Source of the DNA: Hyphomicrobium sp.
GTDB lineage: Bacteria; Pseudomonadota; Alphaproteobacteria; Rhizobiales; Hyphomicrobiaceae
Assembly: GCA_022843145.1 (NCBI GenBank)
Contig: JALHOF010000012.1
Span: forward strand, 62,001-126,000
Reading direction: 5' to 3'
Length of the DNA stretch: 64,000 nt
The first letter of the stretch is position 1. Every line of letters begins with the position of its first letter. Of this stretch, positions 1 to 9,483 are shown one piece after another. A program made the position numbers and the translations under genes. The notes under the pieces were generated by a model. That model did not search any database. It was not told where the DNA came from and worked only from the letters and a program-made list of their open reading frames with translations.

Positions 1-1
1 G

Positions 2-415
2 TCGAAGCCGTTCGGCCCGAACGAACTCTTGGCCCGCATCAAAGCGCTTCTGCGGCGCGCGCGAATGTCGGGCGGGACGACGCAAGGCGACAGGACGCGC
101 TCGTTCGCCTTCGACGGCTGGCGCCTGGACGCGGCGCGGCGAGAGCTGCGCAATCCCGAGGGCGTGATCATCGACCTGTCGGTCGGCGAATATGACCTTC
201 TGCTCGCATTCCTGGAGGCGCCGCAGCGCGTGCTCTCGCGCGAGCACCTTCTTGAGACGGCACGAAACCGTCAGGCGCAAGCGTTCGACAGGAGCATCGA
301 CATTCAGGTCAGCCGGCTCAGGCGCAAGCTCGGCTCCTTCGACGACAGTGAGGGCCTCATCAAAACCGTGCGAGGGGCCGGCTACATGTTCGTTCCGGCG
401 GTGCTGCTCCGATGA
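2..415 (+). CDS. OmpR-family response regulator, C-terminal part (5' end outside window)
   Basis: The reading frame is open from base 2 and begins with SKPFGPNELLARIKALLRR, the conserved Lys-Pro-Phe end of a receiver domain, so the phosphorylated Asp lies upstream of the window. The rest is a winged-helix OmpR/PhoB DNA-binding domain with the typical SVGEYDLLLAF helix, a recognition region with SIDIQVSRLRRKL, and the C-terminal hairpin TVRGAGYMF. The stop overlaps the ATG of the next gene (ATGA at 412-415), so regulator and kinase are translationally coupled and form one two-component system. The target genes cannot be told from this fragment. Family assignment is firm. Confidence 0.93.
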   Translation, partial: SKPFGPNELLARIKALLRRARMSGGTTQGDRTRSFAFDGWRLDAARRELRNPEGVIIDLSVGEYDLLLAFLEAPQRVLSREHLLETARNRQAQAFDRSIDIQVSRLRRKLGSFDDSEGLIKTVRGAGYMFVPAVLLR

Positions 416-1776
416 AATGGGCGACCGATACGATTGCCGGCAGGACCATCGTCGTACTGCTGTTCGGCCTCGGCACGATCCTGGGCCTCGCCCATTTCCT
501 CTATCAAAAGGGGCTCGAGCGTGAGGTTGCGATCGGCAACATCGAGCGATTAGTCGACCGGCTGATCTTCCTTTCGGATACCATCACGACGCTTGCGCCC
601 GACGTGCGGGACGAGGCTGCGCACAAACTTTCAGGCGGTCCGCTCGAACTGCACTGGGCTCGCGAACCATTCGCAACCGCTGGCGGGACGCTCGACGGCG
701 AAACGCTGGCGCTGCGCGACCATTTGATCGTGCGCGTTCCAAAGCTCGCCAGCGGCGGGCTGATCGTCGGCTCGAGCCGCATCGGAGAAATCCCCCATGG
801 CAGCAACCGGGACTCCAGTGACCCTCACACCACCCTGCTTTCCTTGTCATTGGCTGATGGCAGCTGGCTCAATGTGACGCTGGCGAACGTCCTCTCGACG
901 CGAACCGCCGCGCCCAGCATCATTCTGTCTGCTGTGTTCGGTGCGCTCGGCATCATCGCGATTTCGGTGCTCATGAGCCGTTGGCTGACCCGTCCCCTGG
1001 AAGAGCTTGCGTCGGGGGCTCGGCAGCTCTTCCAGACCCGGTTCAATGCCGAGTTGCCGGAAACGGGCACTCGCGAAGTACGCACGCTGGCCGCTGCGAT
1101 CAATGAACTCCAGCACCGAATCGGCGGGCTGATGACAGCGCGGACGCAGATGCTCGCCGCCGTCAGTCACGACCTGCGGACGCCACTGACGAGGCTTCGC
1201 CTGCGGTCCGCCGGCGTGGAGGATCGCGAGACGCGCCACAGCATCGAAGCGGACATCGACGAAATGGAAGCGATGATAGACGCTGCGCTCGAGTTCCTCC
1301 GAACAGACAGAGATACGGAGGCGATCGAGCAAGTCGATCTCAGCGCGGTCCTCCAGACCATCGCCGACGACGCGGCGGATGCCGGCCAGAAAGTCGAGGT
1401 GCGAGCACCGCGAACCCTCGTGATCCGGGGACGTCATCTGGCGCTGAAGCGAGCGTTGACCAATCTCGTTCAGAATGCCGTCAGGTATGCAGGCTCGGCA
1501 TTCGTCGAGGCGTCGGCCAACGGGGAAGGCGTGCGTATCGTCATCAGAGACGAAGGCCCGGGCATCTCCGCCGACAAGCTGGATGCCGTGTTCGAACCCT
1601 TCTATCGCGTCGAGGAGTCTCGAGGCCGTGCCACCGGCGGACACGGCCTTGGTTTGACGGTCGCCCGCAGCATCGCGCGCGCGCATGGCGGAGACGTGGT
1701 CCTGAGCAATCGAACCCCTCGCGGCCTCGAGGCTGTCGTCACGTTGCCGGGGACGGGTGAGCTTGCCGCGCGGTAG
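412..1776 (+). CDS. Sensor histidine kinase (EnvZ-like HAMP/HisKA/HATPase)
   Basis: Inner-membrane sensor kinase of 454 residues, partner of the overlapping response regulator. Two membrane segments (about residues 12-31 and 168-189) bracket a periplasmic sensor region of about 135 residues with no recognised fold. A HAMP linker follows the second segment (PLEELASGARQL). The H-box AAVSHDLRTPLTRLRLR puts the phosphorylated His near residue 253. The N-box NLVQNAVRYA, G1 box DEGPGIS, F-box VFEPFYRVEE and G2 box GGHGLGLTVARSIA are all intact, so the kinase should be active. The ligand is unknown. The H-box most resembles the EnvZ/RstB type. Confidence 0.95.
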   Translation: MKWATDTIAGRTIVVLLFGLGTILGLAHFLYQKGLEREVAIGNIERLVDRLIFLSDTITTLAPDVRDEAAHKLSGGPLELHWAREPFATAGGTLDGETLALRDHLIVRVPKLASGGLIVGSSRIGEIPHGSNRDSSDPHTTLLSLSLADGSWLNVTLANVLSTRTAAPSIILSAVFGALGIIAISVLMSRWLTRPLEELASGARQLFQTRFNAELPETGTREVRTLAAAINELQHRIGGLMTARTQMLAAVSHDLRTPLTRLRLRSAGVEDRETRHSIEADIDEMEAMIDAALEFLRTDRDTEAIEQVDLSAVLQTIADDAADAGQKVEVRAPRTLVIRGRHLALKRALTNLVQNAVRYAGSAFVEASANGEGVRIVIRDEGPGISADKLDAVFEPFYRVEESRGRATGGHGLGLTVARSIARAHGGDVVLSNRTPRGLEAVVTLPGTGELAAR

Positions 1777-1836
1777 ATCGCCGCCGGCGACTTGACGACA
1801 CATCAGCCGGCACTGCCCATAGTGCTTGTTGGCCGA

Positions 1837-2835
1837 TCACTCGCGGACACCCACGGTCGCCGCTTTGATCGTCCGAACGGAGGTCGCCGACATCCGACTG
1901 TCGAAGTATGAGATCGTCGCGCGCAGGCCGTCGGTGAGCGGCGTCTTCGCGCTCCAGCCCAACCGCTCCGCCGCTCGCGTTCCGTCGGGCTTGCGCCGGC
2001 GCGGATCGTCTTGAGGCAAAGGCAGTCTGACGATTCTAGAGCGAGACCCCGTAAGCTCCAGAACCAGTGCGGCCAGTTCCGCGATACTGAATTCCGTCGA
2101 GTTACCGAGATTGACGGGCCCCGTGAAACTCGCGTCGCTGTTCATCAGCCGGATAAAGCCTTCGATCAGGTCGTCGACGTAGCAGAAGGAGCGCGTCTGC
2201 TCGCCGTCGCCGTAGATCGTGATCGGCTCGCCCTTGAGCGCCTGCACTACGAAGTTTGAGACGACGCGACCGTCGTTGGGCAGCATGCGCGGTCCATACG
2301 TGTTGAAGATGCGCGCGACCTTGATCTCGAGCCCATGCTGCCGGTGATAGTCGAAGAACAGCGTCTCGGCGCAGCGCTTGCCTTCGTCGTAGCAGGCACG
2401 CGGGCCAACCGGATTGACGTTGCCCCAATACTCCTCGTGCTGGGGATGGACGTCCGGATCACCGTACACCTCCGACGTCGAAGCCTGGAAGATCGGGCAT
2501 TTCAGCCGCTTGGCCAAGCCGAGGAGATTGATCGCGCCGAGCACGCTCGTCTTCGTCGTCTGCACGGGATCGTGCTGGTAATGGATCGGCGAGGCCGGGC
2601 ACGCGAGATTGAAGATCGCATCAACCTCGACATAGAGCGGGAAAGTGACGTCGTGGCGCAGCAGCTCGAAGTTGGGATCAAACAGCAGATGCTCGATGTT
2701 CGCTTTCGACCCGGTCACGAAATTGTCGATACAAAGAACTTCGTTTCCTTCTTTCAGGAGACGATCGCACAAGTGAGAACCGAGAAAGCCGGCACCTCCG
2801 GTGACAAGGACTCGTCGTCGTTCTGCGATGCTCAT
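1837..2835 (-). CDS. UDP-glucuronate decarboxylase-like NAD-dependent sugar epimerase/dehydratase
   Basis: Cytosolic short-chain dehydrogenase of the extended type, 332 residues, the usual size. The NAD-binding motif [11 protein letters not shown] lies at about residues 11-21, and the catalytic Tyr/Lys pair is in [11 protein letters not shown] (Tyr149, Lys153) with Ser/Thr in [17 protein letters not shown], together with the [11 protein letters not shown] stretch, is characteristic of UDP-glucuronate decarboxylases that make UDP-xylose, and less so of dTDP-glucose 4,6-dehydratases. It lies just downstream of the paratose-epimerase-like gene on the same strand (38-bp gap). It likely supplies a pentose donor for the neighbouring glycan genes. 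Exact substrate is inferred from motifs. Confidence 0.85.
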   Translation of the reverse strand: MSIAERRRVLVTGGAGFLGSHLCDRLLKEGNEVLCIDNFVTGSKANIEHLLFDPNFELLRHDVTFPLYVEVDAIFNLACPASPIHYQHDPVQTTKTSVLGAINLLGLAKRLKCPIFQASTSEVYGDPDVHPQHEEYWGNVNPVGPRACYDEGKRCAETLFFDYHRQHGLEIKVARIFNTYGPRMLPNDGRVVSNFVVQALKGEPITIYGDGEQTRSFCYVDDLIEGFIRLMNSDASFTGPVNLGNSTEFSIAELAALVLELTGSRSRIVRLPLPQDDPRRRKPDGTRAAERLGWSAKTPLTDGLRATISYFDSRMSATSVRTIKAATVGVRE

Positions 2836-2873
2836 GACGATACACTTTCACTGTTTCGGGAAGAGCGTTTTCA

Positions 2874-3965
2874 TCAATTCGCGACCGGCGCGCGATCGTC
2901 ACCGTTGGCACCGGCGGCTGCGGGCACGCCGTCTTCGACAGCGGCGATCGCGGCCTGATTTCGCTCCACCCAGGTCAGCAACTGAGAGATCCCGTCCTCG
3001 ACCGTGATCGATGGGCTCCAGTCGAGCGCAGTTTCGAGTTTCCTGACGTCACTGATGTAGGCGCGCTGATCGCCCGGCCGCCAGTCTCCGAACTTCAGCG
3101 GAATCTTTCGATCCAGCCGTAGCTCGAGCATCGCGATCAGATCGAGCAGCGAGATCACCCGTTGCGGCCCGCCGCCGACATTGAAAGCCTGCCCGGCGAT
3201 GCGGTCGGGGGCGAGGATCGCCGCCTCGTAGGCGCGAACGAGATCGTCGACGTGCAGAATGTCCCGCACCTGGCGACCGTCGCCGAAGATGGTGATGTCC
3301 CGCCGCAACAACGAAGCGATGGCGAACCACGCCACCCAGCCTTGGTCCTCGATGCCGAACTGGCGCGTTCCATAGATGCAGGACTGGCGGAACGACGTTG
3401 CGGGAATGCCGTACATGCGAGCGTAATCGAGCGTATACTGATCCGCGGCGCCCTTCGAGCAGCCGTATGGCGAGAGGAAGTCGAGCGGCTCCTTCTCGTC
3501 GATGCCGAAGGGCCGGTTGGTATAGCCGTGCCGCGCACCAAGCAGCTCCGTCTGCGCCCCGGCGATCTTGCCGTAGACCTTGTTCGTCGATGCGAAGATG
3601 AAAACGGCTTCCGGACAATGCTTGCGAACCGCATCCAACACGTTGAACGTGCCGAGCGCATTGATCATGAAATCCGATCGCGGATCGGTGACCGACGTCG
3701 TCACCGCAACCTGGGCGGCGAGGTGGATGACGGCGTCGAAGCGCTCTTCGCTCATCACTTGATCCACCGCCGCCCGATCGCGCACGTCCGCGCGCGCGAA
3801 GTCGAACGCCGTGCCGTCGCCGAGCCATGCGAGATTTTGTTGTGTGCCGGCGCGGGACAGGTTGTCGAGGACCGTCACCCGCCAGTTCCGATTGCCGAAA
3901 TAGTGTGCTGCGTTGCAGCCTACAAAGCCGGCGCCCCCGGTAATCAGAACTCGCTTCGTTCGCAT
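2874..3965 (-). CDS. CDP-paratose 2-epimerase-like NAD-dependent epimerase
   Basis: Extended SDR sugar epimerase of 363 residues. The start is taken at the ATG giving MRTKRVLITGGAGFVG, preceded by a GGGGA ribosome site; a longer frame to 4019 lacks support. Motifs recalling the tyvelose (Tyv) branch are FASTNKVYG, the catalytic SPYGCSKGAADQYTLDYAR (Tyr and Lys of YxxxK) and EDQGWVAWF. The Tyv enzyme converts CDP-paratose to CDP-tyvelose, but no CDP-sugar pathway genes are seen here, so the actual nucleotide sugar may differ. The C-terminal 25 residues are Ala/Gly/Asp-rich and probably unstructured. Divergent from the TylF gene across a 271-bp gap. Confidence 0.85.
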   Translation of the reverse strand: MRTKRVLITGGAGFVGCNAAHYFGNRNWRVTVLDNLSRAGTQQNLAWLGDGTAFDFARADVRDRAAVDQVMSEERFDAVIHLAAQVAVTTSVTDPRSDFMINALGTFNVLDAVRKHCPEAVFIFASTNKVYGKIAGAQTELLGARHGYTNRPFGIDEKEPLDFLSPYGCSKGAADQYTLDYARMYGIPATSFRQSCIYGTRQFGIEDQGWVAWFAIASLLRRDITIFGDGRQVRDILHVDDLVRAYEAAILAPDRIAGQAFNVGGGPQRVISLLDLIAMLELRLDRKIPLKFGDWRPGDQRAYISDVRKLETALDWSPSITVEDGISQLLTWVERNQAAIAAVEDGVPAAAGANGDDRAPVAN

Positions 3966-4236
3966 GAAATCCCCGCGTGATCGACGCGTCGAGACAGACC
4001 CGTCTTCTCTTCTTCTCACTTCTTATGACAGGCGACACCCGTTCTGTCGTCAAGCCAAGTTCTACGAACGACGCAGCGTCGAAACTTCATGCGGTTGTGG
4101 CCATTCCCGACCCGTTGTGCTTCCATCCACACCGCCGCCTCCCGACCGCTCCTTCATGATACTCAGGAAGCAGAGCGACGTGTACTCGCACATCTATGTT
4201 GGTCGACATAAACCCCCGTATCATCACTCCTGACCG

Positions 4237-5034
4237 ATGAGCCCCAACCCTCAAAGTCATGCAGCAGCCGATCTCGACCGCCTGCGCGCGGCCTATCTCG
4301 ACCTGTTGTGCGACAGCCTCGTGGGCCGGCTCAATCGCGATCCGGCACTGCAAGACCATATTGCTGGCTATGATGATGAACACCGGATGAATGGTTGGGA
4401 TTGGCCGTCGGGCGCACCGTCCATGATCGGCTGGCGACGCATGTCCCACTTGCGCAACGAATGCGAGCGCGTGATCCGGGAAGGAGTCGCGGGAGATTTT
4501 CTCGAAGCTGGTGTCTGGCGCGGCGGCGCTGCCATGATGATGCGCGGCGTGCTCAAAGCTTATGCAGTCACTGACCGAAAAGTCATCGCCGCCGATTCGT
4601 TTGCCGGACTTCCGCGCGACACGGACGCGAGCGATGCCGCGGCCTTCTTGCGCGACGCCGCACCACTCGCGGTTACGCTGGATGAGGTCAAGGCGGCTTT
4701 CTCCCGCTATCGACTTCTCGACAAGCAGGTCGTCTTCCTGAAGGGGACTTTCGCAGACACGCTGAAATCCGCACCCACAGAACAGCTGGCGATCTTGCGT
4801 CTCGATGGCGACACCTACACGAGCGCGAAGGACTCGCTCGCCGCGCTTTATGACAAGCTTTCGTCCGGCGGCAGCCTGATCCTCGACGACTACTTTCTGT
4901 TCGAGGATTTCAAGCGGGCCATCGACGAATTCAGGACCGCGCACGACATCTTCGATCCCATCGTGCAGATCGACGCCTATGGCGGGTATTGGATAAAGGA
5001 CGGGCGGGGCCGGCAGGGCCGCACGAAGCGATGA
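4237..5034 (+). CDS. TylF/MycF/NovP-type sugar O-methyltransferase
   Basis: S-adenosylmethionine- and metal-dependent O-methyltransferase, 265 residues, as expected for macrocin O-methyltransferase (TylF) relatives. The SAM-binding region is GDFLEAGVWRGGAAMMM, followed by AADSFAGLPRDTD. The metal site is visible as RLDGDTYTSAKDSL and LILDDYF, supplying the Asp residues that bind Mg in MycF. Relatives methylate hydroxyls of deoxysugars or glycans. It begins a plus-strand run leading into epimerase and glycosyltransferase genes, so an O-methylated sugar in the product is likely. No strong ribosome site is seen before the ATG; TCCTGACCG precedes it. Confidence 0.88.
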   Translation: MSPNPQSHAAADLDRLRAAYLDLLCDSLVGRLNRDPALQDHIAGYDDEHRMNGWDWPSGAPSMIGWRRMSHLRNECERVIREGVAGDFLEAGVWRGGAAMMMRGVLKAYAVTDRKVIAADSFAGLPRDTDASDAAAFLRDAAPLAVTLDEVKAAFSRYRLLDKQVVFLKGTFADTLKSAPTEQLAILRLDGDTYTSAKDSLAALYDKLSSGGSLILDDYFLFEDFKRAIDEFRTAHDIFDPIVQIDAYGGYWIKDGRGRQGRTKR

Positions 5035-5206
5035 CGATGATCCCTGGTAGCGTTCCGGTTGCAGCAAGCCCCCTGGCGTCGTACCAGTACGAACCGGGGA
5101 TGTGGCGGATCTTACCGCAGCTTGCAGACGGCTTGGCCAGATCGCTCGAGCGTGTGCGGCAAGACGCTTCAGATCGGAACTGCCGCTAATCGGGGGATGG
5201 TGAGCC

Positions 5207-6175
5207 TTGAGAATTCTCGTGACCGGAGGCGCCGGTTTCATCGGCACGCATTTGAGCGGCCGTCTGCTCGAAGCAGGCCATCAAGTTACTATCCTCGACA
5301 ACCTCTCCAATTCGAGCCGAGACACCGTTCCGGCTCGCGCGACGTTCGTCCTCGGTGACGTCGCGCGGCCGCAGGACCTCGAGCCTGTGTTTGCCGAAGG
5401 CATCGACGCCGTCTGCCATCTTGCAGGTCAGGTTTCGATCATCCGCGCCTTCGACAACCCCGTCGCGGACCTGCGCACCAACGTCGAAGGTACGATCAAC
5501 GTCGTCGAGATGTGCTTGAAGCACCGCGTGCCGCGCCTGATCTACGCGAGTTCCATGACGGCCTATGGCGACACCAGCGTCGTGCCCACGCCGGAAAGCG
5601 AACCCTGCCGGCCCGACAGCTACTATGGCATCACCAAATTCGCCGCCGAGCGCTTCGTCCATTCCACCGCCGCCCGGCCCGATCTCGACTTCAAGTTCGA
5701 CGTCACCTCGCTCAGGATGTACTCGGTGTTCGGACCCGGTCAGGCGTGGGACAATCCCTATCAGGGCGTGCTCGGCATCTTTCTCGGCCGCATCCAGCGC
5801 GGCGAGCCGATCACCATCTACGGCGACGGCGAGCAGACGCGCGACTTCGTCTTCATCGGCGACATCGTCGACGGCTGGGTCGGCGCGCTCGAACATCCAA
5901 GGGAGACCGCGGGCGGCATCTTCAATCTCGGCAGCGGCCGGCCGCGCTCGATCAATGAGTTGGCGGCGAAGGTGCTGGCGGCGCACGGCCTCGGTCCGGG
6001 AGACTACGACCTCAGCCACGCACCGACGCGCCCGGGCGAGCAGCGCCGCGTCCAGGCCGACATCAGCGCCGCGCGGTCGGCCTTCGGCTGGCAGCCGAAG
6101 TCGAGCTTCGAAGATGGGCTCGCGGCGACGATGCGATGGGCCGGCGGCGGCAAGCCCGGCGTTTCGGCATCCTGA
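5207..6175 (+). CDS. NAD-dependent sugar epimerase/dehydratase (GalE-like extended SDR)
   Basis: Extended SDR of 322 residues with [15 protein letters not shown] at the N-terminus, SSMTAYG, and the catalytic YYGITKFAAERF (YxxxK). The conserved GDGEQTRDFVFIGD binding loop of UDP-sugar epimerases is present. The start is a TTG at 5207: the ATG at 5197 and GTG at 5200 are out of frame, and a GGGGGATGG stretch lies just upstream as ribosome site. It follows the methyltransferase after 172 bp and precedes the first glycosyltransferase by 22 bp, so it probably makes a nucleotide sugar for those enzymes. The exact reaction (4-epimerase, dehydratase or decarboxylase) is not decided. Confidence 0.85.
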   Translation: MRILVTGGAGFIGTHLSGRLLEAGHQVTILDNLSNSSRDTVPARATFVLGDVARPQDLEPVFAEGIDAVCHLAGQVSIIRAFDNPVADLRTNVEGTINVVEMCLKHRVPRLIYASSMTAYGDTSVVPTPESEPCRPDSYYGITKFAAERFVHSTAARPDLDFKFDVTSLRMYSVFGPGQAWDNPYQGVLGIFLGRIQRGEPITIYGDGEQTRDFVFIGDIVDGWVGALEHPRETAGGIFNLGSGRPRSINELAAKVLAAHGLGPGDYDLSHAPTRPGEQRRVQADISAARSAFGWQPKSSFEDGLAATMRWAGGGKPGVSAS

Positions 6176-6197
6176 CCCGTTCGGCCGGAGGCCAGCC

Positions 6198-7322
6198 ATG
6201 AAGATCGTTCTCGTTGCCTCTGTCGATCCTTGGACGCGCAGCGTCGCCACGGTCGACCGTTACGTCGCAACCGGCCGCCGGCTCGGCCACGATGTCGCGC
6301 TCTACGGTGCTCCCAACGCGGAACTGCCCGGCATCACGACGACCACCGACACGGACGACGCCGACCTCGTCGTGTTCGTGGTGCAGGTTCCAAGCGACAT
6401 CCCCGGCATGCCGGGCCTCGCCCGGCTGATGGACCGCGTGCCACGCGAAAAGCGCCTCGTTCTCGATTTGTGGGGCCGCTTCAACGAGACCGTCCGCATC
6501 GACCACGATTTCAATCACCTCGAAAAGTTCGACGGACATCCCGCGTGGGAGTGGATGCAGGCGATGTCCGCGCTCGGTGGCCGGATTCTGCAGCCGGCGT
6601 TGCAGCCCCGCCGCGACGATGTCGGCTCGTTTCTGTTTCATGGCTATGATCCTGCTCAGGTGGCGCGCGACTATGGGACCGCCGAGGAGGCCGCGCGTGC
6701 ATGGAAATCGGCTGACCGGGCGGCGCGGCCCTATGGGTTCGTTTACGTCGGCAGCAATTGGCAGCGGTGGTCGCAGGTGCAGCCGTTCCTCGAGGCCTAT
6801 CGTCCCGCCGCCGCCAGCATCGGGCAGGCGTGTCTTGCCGGCTGGGACTGGTCGGAACGTCCGGCGTGGGCGGTGGAGACAGGCTTGTCCGGCGTCGACA
6901 CCGATGCTGAGCTGTTGGCGGACCTGCGCGTCGAAGTGCGCATGGGCGTCCGCTTCGACCAGATCGTGCCGCTCCTGGCGCAGGGCCGCTTCGCGCCCGT
7001 ATTCCACCGGCCGATGTTCCGCGAACTGGGCCTCGTCACCAACCGGACATTCGAAACGTTCCAGGCCGACACCATCCCCGTGCTCATGCTGCCGCCGGCC
7101 TTCGTGGAGCAGGTTTATGGCCCGGCTGCGCTGAGCCTCGTTCCTCGGACGGACGTGGCCAGCCACCTCGAGGCGATCGCCGACGATCCGCTTCCGGCCT
7201 GGAGCGCGGTTCTCGCCACGCGCAAGCACCTCGCCGCCCACCACTCGATCGAGCGGCGCTTCGCCGAACTCGCGGCGCTTGCAAATCAGCCGGCGCGCGC
7301 GGCCGCGAGGGTGCCCACGTGA
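6198..7322 (+). CDS. CgeB-like glycosyltransferase, first of three tandem paralogues
   Basis: 374-residue cytosolic protein. The ATG at 6198 is chosen because it gives MKIVLVASVDPW, matching the starts of the two following paralogues; the open frame runs further upstream over the epimerase gene. It shows a Rossmann-like N-terminus, a GRFNETVRIDHDFNH segment, YVGSNWQRW at mid-protein, and a C-terminal signature RTFETFQADTIPVLML. The last matches the donor-binding Arg/Phe-Glu...Gly-Pro motif of GT-B enzymes and of the CgeB/YkvP group. It lacks a signal peptide and membrane segments. It overlaps the next gene by 4 bp. Donor and acceptor are unknown; family call is from motif resemblance. Confidence 0.7.
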   Translation: MKIVLVASVDPWTRSVATVDRYVATGRRLGHDVALYGAPNAELPGITTTTDTDDADLVVFVVQVPSDIPGMPGLARLMDRVPREKRLVLDLWGRFNETVRIDHDFNHLEKFDGHPAWEWMQAMSALGGRILQPALQPRRDDVGSFLFHGYDPAQVARDYGTAEEAARAWKSADRAARPYGFVYVGSNWQRWSQVQPFLEAYRPAAASIGQACLAGWDWSERPAWAVETGLSGVDTDAELLADLRVEVRMGVRFDQIVPLLAQGRFAPVFHRPMFRELGLVTNRTFETFQADTIPVLMLPPAFVEQVYGPAALSLVPRTDVASHLEAIADDPLPAWSAVLATRKHLAAHHSIERRFAELAALANQPARAAARVPT

Positions 7323-8386
7323 ATATCCTGTTCGTGATGAAACACCGGGGCAACGCGGGCAGCACGCACGCGGTCGCGAACTACATGCGTCTCGCCCCCT
7401 CTTTCGGCCACTCCGTCGCAATCTTCGGCTCGCCGATCTGGTATATTCCCGATCTTCAGTTCTCGACGGAAGTCGAGGACTTCGATCGCGTCGTCTACCT
7501 GTTCGAGACCGTGCGATACACCGTCCCCCCCATGCACCAGGCGATTATGCTCGACCGTTTCCCGCGCGAGCATCGGCTCATCGTCGATACCGACGGCCTT
7601 TATCAGCATCTCGTCCAGCTCGACGGGTACGACTTCAATCACACGACCGAGTCCGGCCGGCAGGACTGGATCGCCGACATGGATTCGCTCGGCGATCGCG
7701 TCGTGCACACCGTCCTCGGCGGCTCGACGTTCGCCAAGGCCGGCGCATTGCCGTTCTTCGGCTACGACCCGGCGCTCGAAGCCGATCCGGCCTCGACGCC
7801 GCCGAAGCAGTGGGACGTGCTGCATGTCGGGCACAACTGGTGGCGCTGGCGCGAGGTAGAGCGTGAGTTGCTTCCCGCCTTCGCCCGCATTCGCGACCGG
7901 GTCGGCCGCATCGGTTTTCTCGGGCTGTGGTGGGACTGGCCGCCCGCCGAAGGCCCGGCCGCCGGTCCCGCAAATGCTTTTGTGTCGGACCCCTACGCCT
8001 TCAAACGACTGCGGATCGAGACGCCGCCGGCCGTCAACTACAACGACGTCATCAAGACGATGAGTTCGTCGCGCATCAACATCCTGACGCAGCGTCCGTT
8101 GCTGCGGCACCTGAAGCACCTGACGCTCAAGTACTTCGAAATCTTCTGCGCAGACACGATTCCGCTCCTGATGCTCGACGGAGATCATGCCGAGGAGGTC
8201 TATGGCCCCGCCGCGCGCGAGTTGACGCTACCCGGGCGCGCGGCCGAAAAGATCATGGACGCGCTGGAGAACGAGGACCGATACCGCGCCATCGTCGCCG
8301 ACGTGCGCGATCATCTCCGCGCGCACCACGACTACGGAACACGCGCGCGCGAGCTGTTCGACCTCATCGAGGCAAAGCCCGCGTGA
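7319..8386 (+). CDS. CgeB-like glycosyltransferase, second of three tandem paralogues
   Basis: 355 residues, GTG start inside the stop of the previous gene (GTGA at 7319-7322), implying translational coupling. It shares with its neighbours the N-terminal MNILFVMKHRGNAGS, FGHSVAIFGSP, VDTDGLYQH, the central HVGHNWWRWRE and the C-terminal KYFEIFCADTIPLLMLDG followed by EEVYGPAARELTLPG. Divergence among the three copies is substantial, so the duplication is old and the copies probably have distinct acceptor or donor specificity. No membrane segment. Assigned as a GT-B-fold glycosyltransferase from the C-terminal motif. Confidence 0.7.
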   Translation: MNILFVMKHRGNAGSTHAVANYMRLAPSFGHSVAIFGSPIWYIPDLQFSTEVEDFDRVVYLFETVRYTVPPMHQAIMLDRFPREHRLIVDTDGLYQHLVQLDGYDFNHTTESGRQDWIADMDSLGDRVVHTVLGGSTFAKAGALPFFGYDPALEADPASTPPKQWDVLHVGHNWWRWREVERELLPAFARIRDRVGRIGFLGLWWDWPPAEGPAAGPANAFVSDPYAFKRLRIETPPAVNYNDVIKTMSSSRINILTQRPLLRHLKHLTLKYFEIFCADTIPLLMLDGDHAEEVYGPAARELTLPGRAAEKIMDALENEDRYRAIVADVRDHLRAHHDYGTRARELFDLIEAKPA

Positions 8387-8420
8387 TCACCATTCCGACG
8401 ACGGCCAGGAATCGCCGCCC

Positions 8421-9476
8421 ATGAAGATCGTCTTCGTCTACTGGGGATACGAGAATGCCGGGTCGATGCTCGATCTGCGCGGCTACACACGCGCGGCGAA
8501 AGAGATGGGTCACGAGGTGGCCGTCTACGGTCCGCCCGGCTGGGCATCCGCGCTCGAATATTCGAAGGATCTTTCCGGCGCCGATGCACTCATCTTCGTC
8601 GTCGAGTGGACGACCGCGCTCCAGTCCGGCGACAGCGTCGATTGGGTCCGCCTTCTGGATGCCGTGCCGCGCGAGCGCCGCGTCGTCATCGACTGCGACG
8701 GCCATTACAACGAGCCGATCTGGTTCATGGGCGACTACAATCATCGCACCATGCAACTGAGCGCCGACTGGATCGCGTTCTGCGACAGCCTGACCGACAA
8801 GATCTTCCAGCCGAGCTATCGGCCGCGGCGCGCCAACGTGCGCCCCTTCCTGTTCCACATCTACGACCCGGCGTGGGAATCGCCCATCGTCACGGATCGC
8901 AAAAAGCCGTTCGACATGATCTATGTCGGGCACACGAAGCATCGCTGGCGCGGGATGCTCAAAGTCTTCAAGGCCATCGAGAAGGTGCGCGACCAGGTCG
9001 GGCGCGTCGGGCTCGTCGGCGAAGGCTGGGGCGACGTCGTCGACTGGATGGAGCAGGGCGAGGCCAAGGCCAAGCACCACATCGACCGCGACTACATGGC
9101 GGCGCACCGCTTCGAGGGACTTCCACCGGTTCCGGTCGGCGAAGTGGCGGCGACGATCGAGACGGGCGTCTTCAATCCCGTCGTCTATCGTCCGCTGTTC
9201 GAACAGCTCGGTTTCGTCACCTGCCGCACGTTCGAGACACCGGCGTCCGGCACCATTCCGCTGTTCCTGCTCGAACGGGAATATGTCGTCCAGATCTTCG
9301 GCGAGCGCGCCGTCGAACTGATGATCGCGGGCGAAGACGACAGCGACAAGATCCTCGATGTTCTTGCCAGACCCGGTCACTACGCCGACATCGTCATGGA
9401 CATCCGCAAGGACTTCCGCGTCCGTCACAGCCCTGACGCGCGGCTGCGCGAGCTGATCGGATACATCGAGGAATAG
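8421..9476 (+). CDS. CgeB-like glycosyltransferase, third of three tandem paralogues
   Basis: 351 residues, starting MKIVFVYWGYENAGS. It keeps the shared features GHEVAVYGPPGW, VPRERRVVIDCDGHYNEP, IYVGHTKHRWRGM, and CRTFETPASGTIPLFLLE, the last equivalent to the donor-phosphate motif of GT-B enzymes. A FQPSYRPRRANVRPFLFH segment is close to the QPALQPRRDDVGSFLFHGY segment of the first copy. The gene begins 34 bp after the second copy and ends 7 bp before the GH39-like gene, so it is part of the same operon. It is probably a cytosolic enzyme working on a lipid-linked or protein-linked glycan. Confidence 0.7.
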   Translation: MKIVFVYWGYENAGSMLDLRGYTRAAKEMGHEVAVYGPPGWASALEYSKDLSGADALIFVVEWTTALQSGDSVDWVRLLDAVPRERRVVIDCDGHYNEPIWFMGDYNHRTMQLSADWIAFCDSLTDKIFQPSYRPRRANVRPFLFHIYDPAWESPIVTDRKKPFDMIYVGHTKHRWRGMLKVFKAIEKVRDQVGRVGLVGEGWGDVVDWMEQGEAKAKHHIDRDYMAAHRFEGLPPVPVGEVAATIETGVFNPVVYRPLFEQLGFVTCRTFETPASGTIPLFLLEREYVVQIFGERAVELMIAGEDDSDKILDVLARPGHYADIVMDIRKDFRVRHSPDARLRELIGYIEE

Positions 9477-9483
9477 CCGCCGG

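Noticed and set aside
847-1803. 318-residue frame opposite the histidine kinase
   Set aside because: Antisense shadow; the kinase shows all its domains in the other strand.
5565-6197. Upstream extension of the first glycosyltransferase frame over the epimerase gene
   Set aside because: Ser/Arg-rich out-of-phase translation of the epimerase; the ATG at 6198 matches the paralogues.
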